Assembly (NCBI GenBank): GCA_022706885.1
Contig: JAKJBR010000001.1
Location: 62,001-126,000 of the forward strand
Source: DUPQ01 sp022706885
GTDB lineage: Bacteria; Bacillota; Clostridia; DUPQ01
Length of the DNA: 64,000 bases
Reading direction: 5' to 3'
The notes under the pieces are model-generated. The model was given only the letters and a program-made list of their open reading frames with translations, was not told where the DNA came from and searched no databases. This document shows, piece after piece, positions 1-8,978 of the stretch. The translations under genes were made by a program, and so were the position numbers. Positions within the stretch are counted from its first letter, which is position 1. Each line of letters opens with the position of its first letter.

Positions 1-80
1 TCAAGACCTTCCAGTACCTGTATCTGCGACTCGTCGTAATTGCAATCTCTTATATTGTCCTGTCTTTTCTTATTATCCAT
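1..80 (-). CDS. gyrB: DNA gyrase subunit B (N-terminal fragment, runs off the left edge)
   Basis: Only the first 26 codons are inside the window. Translated from the ATG at 80-78 they read MDNKKRQDNIR..., followed by YDESQIQVLEGL, the conserved start of the GHKL ATPase domain of GyrB. The ATPase subunit pairs with GyrA to introduce negative supercoils. The start lies 3 bases after the remB stop, and its GGAG ribosome site overlaps the end of remB, so the two are probably translationally coupled. The rest of the gene is outside the window. ParE starts similarly, but the remB-recF-dnaN-dnaA context makes GyrB much more likely. Confidence 0.93.
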   Translation of the reverse strand, partial: MDNKKRQDNIRDCNYDESQIQVLEGL

Positions 81-83
81 ATA

Positions 84-353
84 TTACTCCGTTATTTTAT
101 TGTTTTCAGCTCGTTTTCTTAGCGTTGCAGAAGATATCAGTGTGAGATATATCCGGTAATCGGACTCCTTATTTTTCTTAACAACAACAAAAGCCTTCGG
201 AAGTTTGTCACTTACTGTTGTTATTGTTCCCTTTTTCTCTTTATCTCTGAGATAATTTTTTGTGTGCTTGGACAGTGTAGAAGTTTCAAAATCAAATATT
301 CCTATTACCTCTTTTTCGCGCACAACCAAATCATCTCCTATGTGTAAAAACAT
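84..353 (-). CDS. remB: RemB/YaaB-like regulator (DUF370 family)
   Basis: An 89-residue protein beginning MFLHIGDDLVVREKEVIGIF, which matches the short DUF370/RemA-RemB family. In Bacillus subtilis remB (yaaB) also sits between recF and gyrB, and RemA/RemB proteins act in control of extracellular-matrix genes. That synteny plus the length give the identification. It is the fourth gene of the dnaA-dnaN-recF-remB-gyrB run on the minus strand, 52 bases after recF and 3 before gyrB. Its regulatory role here is inferred from the family; no DNA-binding residues were checked. Confidence 0.85.
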   Translation of the reverse strand: MFLHIGDDLVVREKEVIGIFDFETSTLSKHTKNYLRDKEKKGTITTVSDKLPKAFVVVKKNKESDYRIYLTLISSATLRKRAENNKITE

Positions 354-405
354 GAAATCCTCTCTTCATTCTTCTGTTAATTATAGCATTTTTGCGGTCT
401 TATTT

Positions 406-1512
406 CTATATACTTTTAACCGATCCTTTGTTTACAAAGAAAAAGCTTATACTGTCATCCAGGGTCATATATCGTCTTTTTTCGGTGCAGGTAATAAAAG
501 TCTGTTTTGTATCTATTTTATTTAATAATTTTCTTTTCCTTAATAAATCCAGTTCACTCAACGCATCATCCAGCAATAATACCGGCTGTTTGTTTGTCTT
601 TTCTTTTATAATCTGCATTTCCGCAAACTTTAAAGACAATATTGCAGAGCGCTGCTGGCCCTGGGACCCGTAATCTCTTATATTTAATCCGTTTAATAAT
701 ATCTCAATATCATCTCTATGAGGCCCTATTATTGTACTTTGAATCTTTATTTCCTTGTCTTTTATTTTATCCAATGATTTATAGAAGTCGCTTTCCTCCC
801 CTGAATAATCGGGAATATCACAGGAGTATTTTATTTCCAGTTCTTCTGCTCTGTTTGCTATATCAAAATGATTATGTCCGGCTTTTTTATTTATTTGTTC
901 CGTAAAAACTGCTCTTTCTTTTATAATTTTAGCTCCGGTTTTAGCTTGCTTTATATTATATACATCAATAAGGTCGCTGTTTTTTCCTGTTTCATACACT
1001 CTTTTTAAAAGAGCGTTTTTTTGTTTTATTATCCTGTTATATTCCTGTAATGAATAAAAATATGATGTATTAATCTGGCTTATCAATATGTCTAAAAATC
1101 TTCTTCTTTCGCTCGGACCTTCCTTTATAACGGTAAGATCTTCGGGCGAAAACATAACACTGTTTAAAACCCCCATCAATTGCCCTGTCTTTGAAAGGGT
1201 TATATCGTTTACTTTTATAACTTTTTTATTTAATCTGGAGGATATCTTCGTGCAATTTATTTCTATGGAAAAAGGTTCATCGTCTCTTTTTCCTTCAATT
1301 TTTACCGAGTATCCTTGTTGTAAAGTCCTAATAAGGTCGGCATCTTTATTTGTTCTGTGTGATCTTGCTGTGGAACATAAAAATACCGACTCAAGTATAT
1401 TGGTCTTTCCCTGAGCATTTTTTCCGTATATTATATTAATCCCTTTATTCGGGAATATTTCCTGATATTCATAATTTCTGAAATCTTTCAGTACAATTCT
1501 TTCTATTAACAT
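406..1512 (-). CDS. recF: DNA replication and repair protein RecF
   Basis: A 368-residue SMC-like ATPase that loads RecA at single-strand gaps with RecO and RecR. The N-terminus MLIERIVLKDFRNYE and the Walker A GKNAQGKTN (about residues 30-38) are typical of RecF. The signature/Walker B region LLLDDALSELD lies near the C-terminus, and the length is normal for the family. The start overlaps the dnaN stop by one base (TAATG), implying coupled translation. The small S4-domain gene yaaA that separates dnaN and recF in Bacillus is absent. Confidence 0.97.
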   Translation of the reverse strand: MLIERIVLKDFRNYEYQEIFPNKGINIIYGKNAQGKTNILESVFLCSTARSHRTNKDADLIRTLQQGYSVKIEGKRDDEPFSIEINCTKISSRLNKKVIKVNDITLSKTGQLMGVLNSVMFSPEDLTVIKEGPSERRRFLDILISQINTSYFYSLQEYNRIIKQKNALLKRVYETGKNSDLIDVYNIKQAKTGAKIIKERAVFTEQINKKAGHNHFDIANRAEELEIKYSCDIPDYSGEESDFYKSLDKIKDKEIKIQSTIIGPHRDDIEILLNGLNIRDYGSQGQQRSAILSLKFAEMQIIKEKTNKQPVLLLDDALSELDLLRKRKLLNKIDTKQTFITCTEKRRYMTLDDSISFFFVNKGSVKSI

Positions 1513-2618
1513 TAATAAGCAGATATACGTACCGGAAGAATAAGATAAAGGAATTCGTCGCTGTTAAGGGGGGTTATAATACACGCACTTGTTTCTCCCA
1601 TAAAAGATATTCTTACCTTATCTTCATCTATTGATTTAATGGCATCAAGTAAATATCTGGCATTAAATCCTATCCTGATATCCTTTCCTTCCTTCTTTAT
1701 ATGACACTTTTCCGTTACATTACCCACTTCACCCTGTGTATTTGCCGTTAGTATATTCTCGCTTATCTCTAATATAAGGGGAGCTTTTCTTCCGTCATCC
1801 GATACAAGCATATTTCTTTCGATAATATTCCGGAATTCGTTTACACTTATCTCAATTTTTGTCGCAAAGTCTTTTGTAGGAATAATTGCCTTATAATTAA
1901 AATAATCACCCTGTAAAAGTTTTGAAATAAACTTACAATTACCGAATTCAAACAGTACTTGCGTTTTTTCATAATAAATTTTTATATCTTCGTCATCATT
2001 TGTTATTAATTTAAGTAATTCGTTTAATGTTTTTCCCGGTATTACAAAATTAAACTCTTCTTTATTACCTAATATATATTCTTTTCTCATACTCATTCTG
2101 AAACTATCCAGAGTTACCATCTTAAAACTGTTTTCTTCGCTTTCAAACAAAGCTCCGGTTAAGATAAGTCTTTGCTCGTTTGTACTGACGGAAAATAAAG
2201 TGTTTCTTATCATATTTTTAAGATATTCCGTTTTAATGGTAACTTTATTATCCTTTTCCACATATGGTAATTTAGGAAATGCAGCAGGATCCAACCATCT
2301 TATATTGAACACGGCATTTCCCGAAATAATAACCAGTTTACTGTCTTCGGTGAAAATTTCCACTTCCTCTTCTCCAAGACTTCTTACTATGTCGGAAAAC
2401 AACCTTGCATTAACCAGTATTTCACCTTCTTCTTTTATAAATGCATCTTCAATATGTTCTATTCCTATTTCAAGATCATATCCTCTGAATATTATCTGAG
2501 AATCTTTAGCCTTTATACTTATATTTCCCAGTACAGGCATTATAGGATTATTTGAAATAGCCTTTGACACACTATTAACAGCATCTTGTAATTTTTTTCT
2601 TGTACATGTGAAATTCAT
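1512..2618 (-). CDS. dnaN: DNA polymerase III subunit beta (sliding clamp)
   Basis: A 368-residue protein starting MNFTCTRKKLQDAVNSVSKA, with the normal length and spread of conserved positions of the three-domain beta clamp. It ends in ...FLYLILPVRI followed by a short tail, as in other Firmicute clamps. It encircles DNA and tethers polymerase III. It lies downstream of dnaA across a 200-base gap that carries the origin unwinding element, and overlaps recF by one base. The ribosome site AAGGAAAGAGGG lies upstream of the ATG. Confidence 0.98.
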   Translation of the reverse strand: MNFTCTRKKLQDAVNSVSKAISNNPIMPVLGNISIKAKDSQIIFRGYDLEIGIEHIEDAFIKEEGEILVNARLFSDIVRSLGEEEVEIFTEDSKLVIISGNAVFNIRWLDPAAFPKLPYVEKDNKVTIKTEYLKNMIRNTLFSVSTNEQRLILTGALFESEENSFKMVTLDSFRMSMRKEYILGNKEEFNFVIPGKTLNELLKLITNDDEDIKIYYEKTQVLFEFGNCKFISKLLQGDYFNYKAIIPTKDFATKIEISVNEFRNIIERNMLVSDDGRKAPLILEISENILTANTQGEVGNVTEKCHIKKEGKDIRIGFNARYLLDAIKSIDEDKVRISFMGETSACIITPLNSDEFLYLILPVRISAY

Positions 2619-2655
2619 TTAGTTTCCCTCTTTCCTTTAATAACATATCTATAAG

Positions 2656-2744
2656 CAGTAGTAGTAGGTCTTGTGAAATTTGTGTATAACGTATTTTATC
2701 CCTTATTTATCGCTCTTTTTACTGTGGACAATTTTTGTGAATAA
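2656..2744 (-). promoter_or_regulatory. Origin unwinding element: DnaA-trio plus flanking DnaA boxes between dnaA and dnaN
   Basis: Read in the dnaA direction, this gap holds TTATTCACA (2744-2736), TTGTCCACA (2731-2723) and TTATACACA (2689-2681), each one mismatch from the consensus box TTATCCACA. A short GAC and CTACTACTACTG (2667-2656) follow, then AT-rich DNA. The complementary strand reads TAG-TAG-TAG, the DnaA-trio described for Bacillus-type basal unwinding systems, in the expected order box, short GC stretch, trio. This is the likely site of first strand opening. The arrangement is seen directly; the function is inferred from B. subtilis. Confidence 0.8.
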
Positions 2745-2818
2745 AAACAGTAAACTACGCTTATATGTAAATTATACAATATTCCACAGAAAGATATTAA
2801 CATTTACACAGAAAATTG

Positions 2819-4141
2819 TTAATAAGCCATCTTTTCCAATAATTCATTAACTTCTTTTTCTACAATTTTATCAGTTTTTATTTTTTCCGCTATTTTTTCA
2901 CAAGCATACAACACGGTAGTGTGATCTCTGTCCGCAAAATATTTGCCTATTACCGGAAGAGAAAAAGGCGTTTTGATTCTGCATATATACATAGCTATCT
3001 GTCGCGGAAAAGCAATATTACTTTTCCTTGTCGGAGAAATTATATCTTTCGTCGTTATATTGTAATATCTTGCAACGGTATCAATAATGCTCGGAATTGT
3101 AATATCGTTTGCATTATTTTCATCAATCATATCTTTTAATGCCTTTTTGGCAAGATCTATGGTTATATCTTCCCCGAATACGCGCGCATGAGCTACCGTT
3201 TTATTTAATGCTCCCTGGAGGTTCCTTATATTTGAAGATATATTCCATGCAATAAATTCTATTACTTCCTTGGATATGTTATATTCCGACTTTAAAGAAT
3301 TCTGTTCGAGAATAGCAACTCTGGTTTCATAGTCCGGTGTTTGCATATCCGCCATAAGTCCCTGCTGAAATCTCGTTTTAAGCCTCTCTTCCAGTCTGGT
3401 CATTTTATCCGGAGGCACATCGGAAGTAATAACTATCTGTTTGTTTGCATAATACAGTTTTTCAAACGTATAGAAAAACTCTTCCTGTGTTCCTTCTTTT
3501 CCGGTAATAAACTGAATATCATCTATTAAAAGAACGTCCAGATTTCTGTATTTTTCTCTGAATTCTTTACTTTTTGCCGTTTTTATGGCGGAAATCATCT
3601 CATTTGTAAAAGTTTCACTTTGAACATACAAGATTTTCTTATCAGGATATTGTCGGGAAATCGCATTTCCTATAGCATGCATAAGATGAGTTTTTCCTAT
3701 TCCGCTCTCTCCGTATAGAAATAAGGGATTATATGTTGTGCCGGGATTGTCCACAACAGCTTCCGCTGCCGCTCTGGCAAACTGATTGGAAGAGCCAGTA
3801 ACGAAATTCGAGAAGACATATTTATCCAGAAGCTGGGAATTGGCATAATTGTTGGAATTAAAAACCTCATACTTTCCGTTTTCGTCAAATTCTCCTATCT
3901 CGTTTTTCAGTTTAAAAAGGGGACTGAGGTCTTTTGCGGCCGCATCGGAGATGGCATTCTTTAAAAGCAGCTTGTAATTAGCCAGATAGTTTTTTGAAAA
4001 GTCCGATTGAGCAATCAGTACAAAATTGTCTCCGTCAATAGTGTAAGGTTCCAATGGAAGAATCCATGTCTTAAAATTAAGTTCACCCATTACACTCTCA
4101 ATATTCGTTAAAGCATCGTTCCATATTTCTTGTACGGTCAT
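2819..4141 (-). CDS. dnaA: Chromosomal replication initiator protein DnaA
   Basis: A 440-residue AAA+ initiator. The DnaN/DnaB-contacting N-domain starts MTVQEIWNDALTNIE. Walker A GESGIGKTH is at about residues 144-152 and Walker B LLIDDIQF at about 204-211. The C-terminal helix-turn-helix signature ADRDHTTVLYACEKI contacts DnaA boxes. The length is normal for Clostridia. The start is supported by GGGGAAA upstream. A promoter and several DnaA boxes precede it, consistent with autoregulation. Unusually, rpmH/rnpA are not upstream; pckA is. Confidence 0.99.
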   Translation of the reverse strand: MTVQEIWNDALTNIESVMGELNFKTWILPLEPYTIDGDNFVLIAQSDFSKNYLANYKLLLKNAISDAAAKDLSPLFKLKNEIGEFDENGKYEVFNSNNYANSQLLDKYVFSNFVTGSSNQFARAAAEAVVDNPGTTYNPLFLYGESGIGKTHLMHAIGNAISRQYPDKKILYVQSETFTNEMISAIKTAKSKEFREKYRNLDVLLIDDIQFITGKEGTQEEFFYTFEKLYYANKQIVITSDVPPDKMTRLEERLKTRFQQGLMADMQTPDYETRVAILEQNSLKSEYNISKEVIEFIAWNISSNIRNLQGALNKTVAHARVFGEDITIDLAKKALKDMIDENNANDITIPSIIDTVARYYNITTKDIISPTRKSNIAFPRQIAMYICRIKTPFSLPVIGKYFADRDHTTVLYACEKIAEKIKTDKIVEKEVNELLEKMAY

Positions 4142-4225
4142 AAATGTTAGTTTCCCCTAATTATTAAAAAAGATAAAGCCGCTTTTTGAAATGTTTCGCT
4201 CCAAGCAGATTTATCTTTCGTGGCC

Positions 4226-4378
4226 TGTGGATAAAGATGATGTTATCAACAGGGAAGCATAGTATATCAAAGAAGCAAACACAGCACAAGGGGAAAAAAG
4301 AAGAAATTTTAAAAAATTTTAACCGGATTTTTAACTTATCCACAGAAAGTCACTTATCCACAGAAAATCTGTTGATAA
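4226..4378. other. oriC upstream part: DnaA box cluster
   Basis: Three exact TTATCCACA boxes (4226-4234 on minus; 4336-4344 and 4354-4362 on plus) and two TTATCAACA boxes (4243-4251 plus; 4370-4378 minus) lie within 153 bases, amid very A-rich DNA at 4290-4330. With the dnaA-dnaN gap this forms a bipartite origin like that of B. subtilis. Two boxes lie just downstream of the dnaA promoter, placed to repress it. Gene orientation switches at about 6.3 kb rather than here, so the fork meets pckA head-on if replication starts here. Confidence 0.88.
4261..4289 (-). promoter_or_regulatory. Predicted sigma-A promoter of dnaA
   Basis: On the minus strand TTGTGC (4289-4284), a 17-base spacer and TATACT (4266-4261) form a good housekeeping promoter about 120 bases upstream of the dnaA start. 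DnaA boxes at 4243-4251 and 4226-4234 fall around and just after the expected transcription start, fitting autorepression. Confidence 0.6.
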
Positions 4379-4404
4379 CTTAAAGGATTTTATCTTTTCT
4401 GCGT

Positions 4405-4437
4405 ATAAAAAAGGTTGTACCCTGTAAGCACAACCTT
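4405..4437 (-). terminator. Rho-independent terminator of pckA
   Basis: On the minus strand an 8-base stem AAGGTTGT/ACAACCTT (4437-4430 and 4418-4411) is followed by a run of T. It lies 20 bases after the pckA stop and insulates pckA from dnaA and the origin. Confidence 0.85.
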
Positions 4438-4457
4438 CTGAAATTTGCCGGAATACC

Positions 4458-6218
4458 TTATGTAAGATTTTTCTTAAGTTTAGCTAATTCATTCCAAAGC
4501 TCTTTCGGTACGGTATCTCCGATTTTATTGTAGAATTCTTCTATTCTGACAGTATCTTCAAGCCAGAGGTCTTTATCAACAGAAAGAAGTTCCTTTAATG
4601 TTTCCTTTGTAACATCAATTCCTTCAAGGTTTATGTCTTCAGGTTTTGGGAGGTAGCCGATCGGAGTCTCTACGGCACCGACTTTATCTTCGCATCTTTT
4701 CAGTATCCAAAGCAGAACACGCAAATTCTCTCCGAATCCCGGCCACAGAAAATGACCTTCATCATCCAGTCTGAACCAGTTTACATGGAATATTTTTGGA
4801 ACCTTGTTTCCTACATCCTTTCCTATATTCAACCAGTGTTGAAAGTAATCACCCATGTTATAACCGCAGAAAGGAAGCATGGCCATAGGATCTCTTCTTA
4901 CGACACCGACAGCTCCACTTGCGGCTGCCGTTGTCTCGGAAGCCATTATGGATCCTACAAACACTCCGTTTACCCAGTCAAGAGATTGATATACCAAAGG
5001 AGCGGTCTTAGCTCTTCTTCCGCCGAATATTATGGCGGAAAGAGGAACACCGTTCGGGGAGTCAAATTCTTTACTTATGCTTGGACAATTTGTTGCGGGA
5101 GCGGTAAATCTGCTGTTGGGATGTGCTCCCTTTTCGCCCGATTCGGCTGTCCAGGGTTCACCTTTCCAATTGAGAGCCTTAGTCGGAGGATTCTTGTCTA
5201 ATCCTTCCCACCAAACCGTGTTATTTTCAAGATTATGAACAACATTTGTGAAAATCGTGCCTTTTTCCGTTGCATGCAATGCGTTGGGATTGGATTTTAT
5301 GTTTGTACCCGGAGCAACTCCGAAGAAGCCGTTCTCCGGATTGATTGCCCAAAGCCTTCCGTCGGGACCTTTTCTTATCCATGCAATATCATCTCCCACG
5401 GTCCATACTTTATATCCCTTTCCGGCAAAAACTTCCGGAGGGATAAGCATTGCAAGATTGGTCTTTCCGCAAGCTGACGGGAATGCCGCCGCTATGTACT
5501 TAGTCTCTCCATCGGGATATTCAACACCGAGAATGAGCATGTGTTCCGCCATCCAGTTTTCATTTTTACCCTGATAAGAGGCTATTCTTAAAGCAAAACA
5601 TTTTTTACCTAAAAGAACATTTCCGCCGTAACCGGAGTTAACCGACCATATTGTATTGTCTTCAGGAAAATGACAGATATATCTGTTTTCTTCATCTATG
5701 TCCGCTTTACCGTGAAGCCCTCTGACGAAGTCATTGGAATTTCCGAGAGCATCAAGCACATCATTGCCTACTCTGGTCATAATTACCATATTCATTACAA
5801 CATATATAGAGTCGGTAAGCTCAATACCGATTTTTGAAAACTTGGAGCCGACAGGTCCCATTGAATAGGGAATAACATACATTGTCCGCCCCTTCATGCT
5901 TTTACTGAAGAGTTTTCCCAATTTTTCATATGCTTCTTTGGGTGCCATCCAGTTATTTGTAGGACCGGCATCTTTTTCTTTTCTGGAACATATGAATGTA
6001 CGATGTTCTACCCGTGCCACGTCGTTTACCGCCGTGCGGTGTAAATAACAGTCGGGAAGTTTTTCTTCGTTGAGCTTATAAAGCTCACCGGTTGCCAAGG
6101 CTTGTTTTCTTAATTCATCAAGCTGTTTAGGATCTCCCGTAATCCAGACAATTTTATCAGGAGTAGTAAGAGCCGCCATCTCTTCTATCCATGAAAGTAG
6201 CATTTTGTTCTTTGTCAT
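4458..6218 (-). CDS. pckA: Phosphoenolpyruvate carboxykinase (GTP-type)
   Basis: A 586-residue enzyme that interconverts oxaloacetate and PEP using GTP/GDP. The P-loop AAFPSACGKTNLAM (about residues 244-257) carries the reactive Cys typical of the GTP-dependent class. The length and the C-terminal PEDINLEGIDV region also match that class; ATP-type enzymes are shorter and differ in this loop. In anaerobes it may run in the PEP-carboxylating direction. It is a single-gene unit with its own promoter and terminator, placed next to oriC where many Firmicutes have rpmH-rnpA. Confidence 0.96.
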   Translation of the reverse strand: MTKNKMLLSWIEEMAALTTPDKIVWITGDPKQLDELRKQALATGELYKLNEEKLPDCYLHRTAVNDVARVEHRTFICSRKEKDAGPTNNWMAPKEAYEKLGKLFSKSMKGRTMYVIPYSMGPVGSKFSKIGIELTDSIYVVMNMVIMTRVGNDVLDALGNSNDFVRGLHGKADIDEENRYICHFPEDNTIWSVNSGYGGNVLLGKKCFALRIASYQGKNENWMAEHMLILGVEYPDGETKYIAAAFPSACGKTNLAMLIPPEVFAGKGYKVWTVGDDIAWIRKGPDGRLWAINPENGFFGVAPGTNIKSNPNALHATEKGTIFTNVVHNLENNTVWWEGLDKNPPTKALNWKGEPWTAESGEKGAHPNSRFTAPATNCPSISKEFDSPNGVPLSAIIFGGRRAKTAPLVYQSLDWVNGVFVGSIMASETTAAASGAVGVVRRDPMAMLPFCGYNMGDYFQHWLNIGKDVGNKVPKIFHVNWFRLDDEGHFLWPGFGENLRVLLWILKRCEDKVGAVETPIGYLPKPEDINLEGIDVTKETLKELLSVDKDLWLEDTVRIEEFYNKIGDTVPKELWNELAKLKKNLT

Positions 6219-6274
6219 TTTTATATCTCCTTCCTTTCGGAAATTAAATCGGTTTTCAAAAACTCCCTCCTTTA

Positions 6275-6303
6275 ATATTAATTCACTTCACGGAATATGT
6301 AAA
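6275..6303 (-). promoter_or_regulatory. Predicted promoter of pckA
   Basis: On the minus strand TTTACA (6303-6298), 17 bases, TAATAT (6280-6275). The transcript would begin near 6268, giving a leader of about 50 bases with the ribosome site AAGGAAGGAG before the ATG. Confidence 0.6.
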
Positions 6304-6368
6304 GACAAAAAGCCGATCAGGAGAGAAAAATACAGTAAGACGGAGATTAGATTTTAAAGAGATATTAT

Positions 6369-6398
6369 ATGACCAAACAAGTAAAAGCATGGTAAAAT
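6369..6398 (+). promoter_or_regulatory. Predicted promoter of the MATE gene (possible leaderless transcript)
   Basis: ATGACC (6369-6374), 18 bases, TAAAAT (6393-6398). The -10 box ends 7 bases before the ATG, so transcription would start at or next to the start codon. No Shine-Dalgarno sequence is seen before it. Confidence 0.4.
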
Positions 6399-6405
6399 AA
6401 AGAGC

Positions 6406-7800
6406 ATGATTAAGCAATTCTATCAGCCTGAATATATGCTTCGTAAGCACACAAAATTTGGGGAACTTCCTTCAGCAAAGGAAGCATACGGCAGAATGTT
6501 CAAAATGGCATTGCCGTCTACAATTGAAGCGCTCCTGGGCGGATTGACCAGTTTTGTGGATATGATAATGGTATCTTCCGTCGGCATAACAGCGGTTACG
6601 GCGGTAGGAATAACAACGCAGCCGAGAATGATTATTCTTATGCTTTTTATGGCATTAAACACGGGAGTTACCGCTTTGATAGCCAGAAGAAAGGGAGAGG
6701 ATGATGCCAAAAAGGCAAATGAGATTTTAATGCAAGCTCTTCTGATATGTTTTGTGCTTGCAATTATTATGACAACAATCGGAATGGTTACGGCAAGACC
6801 GCTTTTGCGATTTGCCGGAGCAGGAGCCGATTTTATTGAGGATTCGATAATATATTACCGGATTATTACTGCCGGCACGGTATTCGGTGTTCTTACCATG
6901 ACCATAAATGCGGCTCAAAGAGGTGCGGGTAATACAAAAATAGCTATGACCACAAGCCTTATATCCAATGTGGTCAATGTAGTTTTTAATTTCCTGCTGA
7001 TAAAAGGAAGATTGGGTTTTCCTGCCCTGGGAGTAAAGGGCGCCGCAATAGCCACTGTTATAGGTATGGTTGCCGCATTTTTAGCAGCATGTTATTCGCT
7101 GAGGAATGCCTCTTTCATTTATTTCGACATAGAAGGCCTGAAAAAGTTTGATCCGGAAATTGTGAAGTCCATTGCTAACATTTCGGGAAATGCCGCGTTT
7201 GAAGAATTGTGCTTTCGTTTCGGCTTCTTTATGTATAACAAAATAGTTGCGGAGCTGGGAACCATAGATTACGGAACACATCTTGTGTGCATGCAGATAA
7301 TGAATCTTTCTACATATATAGGAGCCGGCTTGGGAATAGGAACGACGGCTTTAGTGGGACAAACTTTAGGAGAAAAGCGAAGCGACCTCTCCATGCTTTA
7401 CATTAAAATAGGGAGAAGGATGGCAATAATCATTTCCGTTGTCTTATCAGCCGTATTTATCTTCGGAGGAAAGATGTTGATGGGCCTGTTTACCGATGAC
7501 CCCGTGATTATAGAAAACGGAAGAAATATTTTGTTAATTATGGCACTGTCTTCTTTCTGTATAAATACACAGATAGTACATTCGGGAAGTTTAAGGGGAG
7601 CGGGGGATGTAAAATTTGTAGCGACCATGGCGCTGATAAGTGTAGCGGTGATACGCCCGTTATTTTCCTACATATTGGTATACCCGTTGCAGCTCGGCCT
7701 TATCGGAGCATGGCTCGGCCTTCTTGCCGACCAGTTTGTCCGGAGTTTCTCGGGAATGTTAAGAATAAGAAGAGGAAAATGGGCAACTATACATATTTAG
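6406..7800 (+). CDS. MATE-family multidrug/metabolite exporter
   Basis: A 464-residue, strongly hydrophobic protein of MATE length, with two MatE halves of about six membrane segments each. It shows the motif series ALPSTIEALLGGLTSFVDM near the N-terminus, TALIAR, and AAQRGAGNTK. In the second half GTTALVGQTLG and SGSLRGAGDVK repeat the motifs of the first half, as expected. MATE proteins export cationic drugs or metabolites using Na+ or H+ gradients; the substrate cannot be predicted. It is the first gene to the right of the strand switch, followed 28 bases later by the DUF819 gene. The start has no clear ribosome site; Met11 at 6436 is an alternative. Confidence 0.9.
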   Translation: MIKQFYQPEYMLRKHTKFGELPSAKEAYGRMFKMALPSTIEALLGGLTSFVDMIMVSSVGITAVTAVGITTQPRMIILMLFMALNTGVTALIARRKGEDDAKKANEILMQALLICFVLAIIMTTIGMVTARPLLRFAGAGADFIEDSIIYYRIITAGTVFGVLTMTINAAQRGAGNTKIAMTTSLISNVVNVVFNFLLIKGRLGFPALGVKGAAIATVIGMVAAFLAACYSLRNASFIYFDIEGLKKFDPEIVKSIANISGNAAFEELCFRFGFFMYNKIVAELGTIDYGTHLVCMQIMNLSTYIGAGLGIGTTALVGQTLGEKRSDLSMLYIKIGRRMAIIISVVLSAVFIFGGKMLMGLFTDDPVIIENGRNILLIMALSSFCINTQIVHSGSLRGAGDVKFVATMALISVAVIRPLFSYILVYPLQLGLIGAWLGLLADQFVRSFSGMLRIRRGKWATIHI

Positions 7801-7828
7801 TATATAATTGTTTCGGGAGGGGGAATCC

Positions 7829-8968
7829 ATGTTTGCAAAGATAATACAACTTGTTTTATTTTTCGGGATACCTTATGTGCTGTATAAGCTGGAACATAAA
7901 GTGAAACTTATAAAAACGGTCGGCCCGATTATTTTTTGTTATGCGATAGGAATAATATGGGCAAACAGCGGATTACCTCTGGATGCCGGATTATCGGATA
8001 CCGTGTCATCGGTTCTTATACCCGTCGCAATAACTCTTATACTTTTTAACTCGGATTTTCTGACATTAAAGAAGAATGTAAAAAAAGCCGGACTGTCTTT
8101 TCTGATTTTAAGTGTTTCAGTAATGGTTGTAGCCGCTGTCAGTGTTTTGGTTTTTCCGAATGTTTTCGAAAAAGAAAAAATAGCCTCCATGCTGATAGGG
8201 TGCTATACCGGCGGTACTCCAAATCTGTTTGCGATAGGGTACGGACTGAATGCCGATAAAAACACCATCATCGTTGCCAATCTTGCGGACCAGGTACTGG
8301 GAGGAGTGTATTTTCTGTTTATATGCACATTGGCCAAACCCTTGTTGAACAAATTGAGCGGGCAGATATCCGTTGCAACGGAAAAGACCGATTATCAAAA
8401 AGAGGGTATTGTAGACAAAGCGGAAATACCGCTGAAAGAAAAGATAAAACAGGGAACAATAGCCATCCTGTTGGGAATAGCGGCACTCGGTGTAAGTATA
8501 GGGATTTCTTTCCTGCTGACAAAAGAGGCTACCAACGTTGCTATAATCATGCTCGGAGTATCGGTTATCGGAGTGGCATTATCCTTTGTAAAGGGGGTAA
8601 GGCAAAACAAAGTATCCTATTCCATAGGGCAATACTTCATATATGTATTTTCATTGGCTGTCGGCTCCATGGCCAACCTGAAGCTTATACTGGGCCAGTC
8701 GGTGTATGTGTTAGGCATGGTGGCTTTTATACTTTTTGTAACAATGTTTTTGCACTTTATTATTTCACTGCTCTTTAAGATTGATACGGACACAATAATA
8801 ATCACATCGGTAGCGGGGATATTCGGGCCTGCGTTTATTATACCCACAGCCAAAGCCATAAAAAACGAAGGGGTTATACTTATAGGGATTGCGACCGGAT
8901 TGTTGGGCTATGCGATAGGAAACTTCATGGGTTTCGGATTATATGAATTATTGAAACTTATTTACTAG
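7829..8968 (+). CDS. DUF819 family membrane protein (YjcL-like permease)
   Basis: A 379-residue protein with about ten to twelve hydrophobic segments and glycine-rich motifs such as CYTGGTPNLFAIG and ANLADQVLGG that are characteristic of DUF819/YjcL. The family's substrate is unknown; the fold resembles secondary transporters. The ATG at 7829 was chosen because GGGAGGGGG stands just before it; an upstream in-frame TTG has no such site. It lies 28 bases after the MATE gene and 10 before the glycerol-1-phosphate dehydrogenase, so the three probably form one operon. Confidence 0.85.
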   Translation: MFAKIIQLVLFFGIPYVLYKLEHKVKLIKTVGPIIFCYAIGIIWANSGLPLDAGLSDTVSSVLIPVAITLILFNSDFLTLKKNVKKAGLSFLILSVSVMVVAAVSVLVFPNVFEKEKIASMLIGCYTGGTPNLFAIGYGLNADKNTIIVANLADQVLGGVYFLFICTLAKPLLNKLSGQISVATEKTDYQKEGIVDKAEIPLKEKIKQGTIAILLGIAALGVSIGISFLLTKEATNVAIIMLGVSVIGVALSFVKGVRQNKVSYSIGQYFIYVFSLAVGSMANLKLILGQSVYVLGMVAFILFVTMFLHFIISLLFKIDTDTIIITSVAGIFGPAFIIPTAKAIKNEGVILIGIATGLLGYAIGNFMGFGLYELLKLIY

Positions 8969-8978
8969 AGGGAAGAAA

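Noticed and set aside
4186..4383. Plus-strand reading frame over the upstream origin region
   Set aside because: It covers the DnaA boxes and the dnaA promoter, with no ribosome site and no recognisable protein features.
6221..6259. A 12-codon reading frame starting at TTG upstream of pckA, with AGGAGGG before it, as a possible leader peptide
   Set aside because: The predicted transcription start (about 6268) would remove part of its ribosome site, the start codon is weak, and the peptide shows no attenuation-type residues or hairpins.
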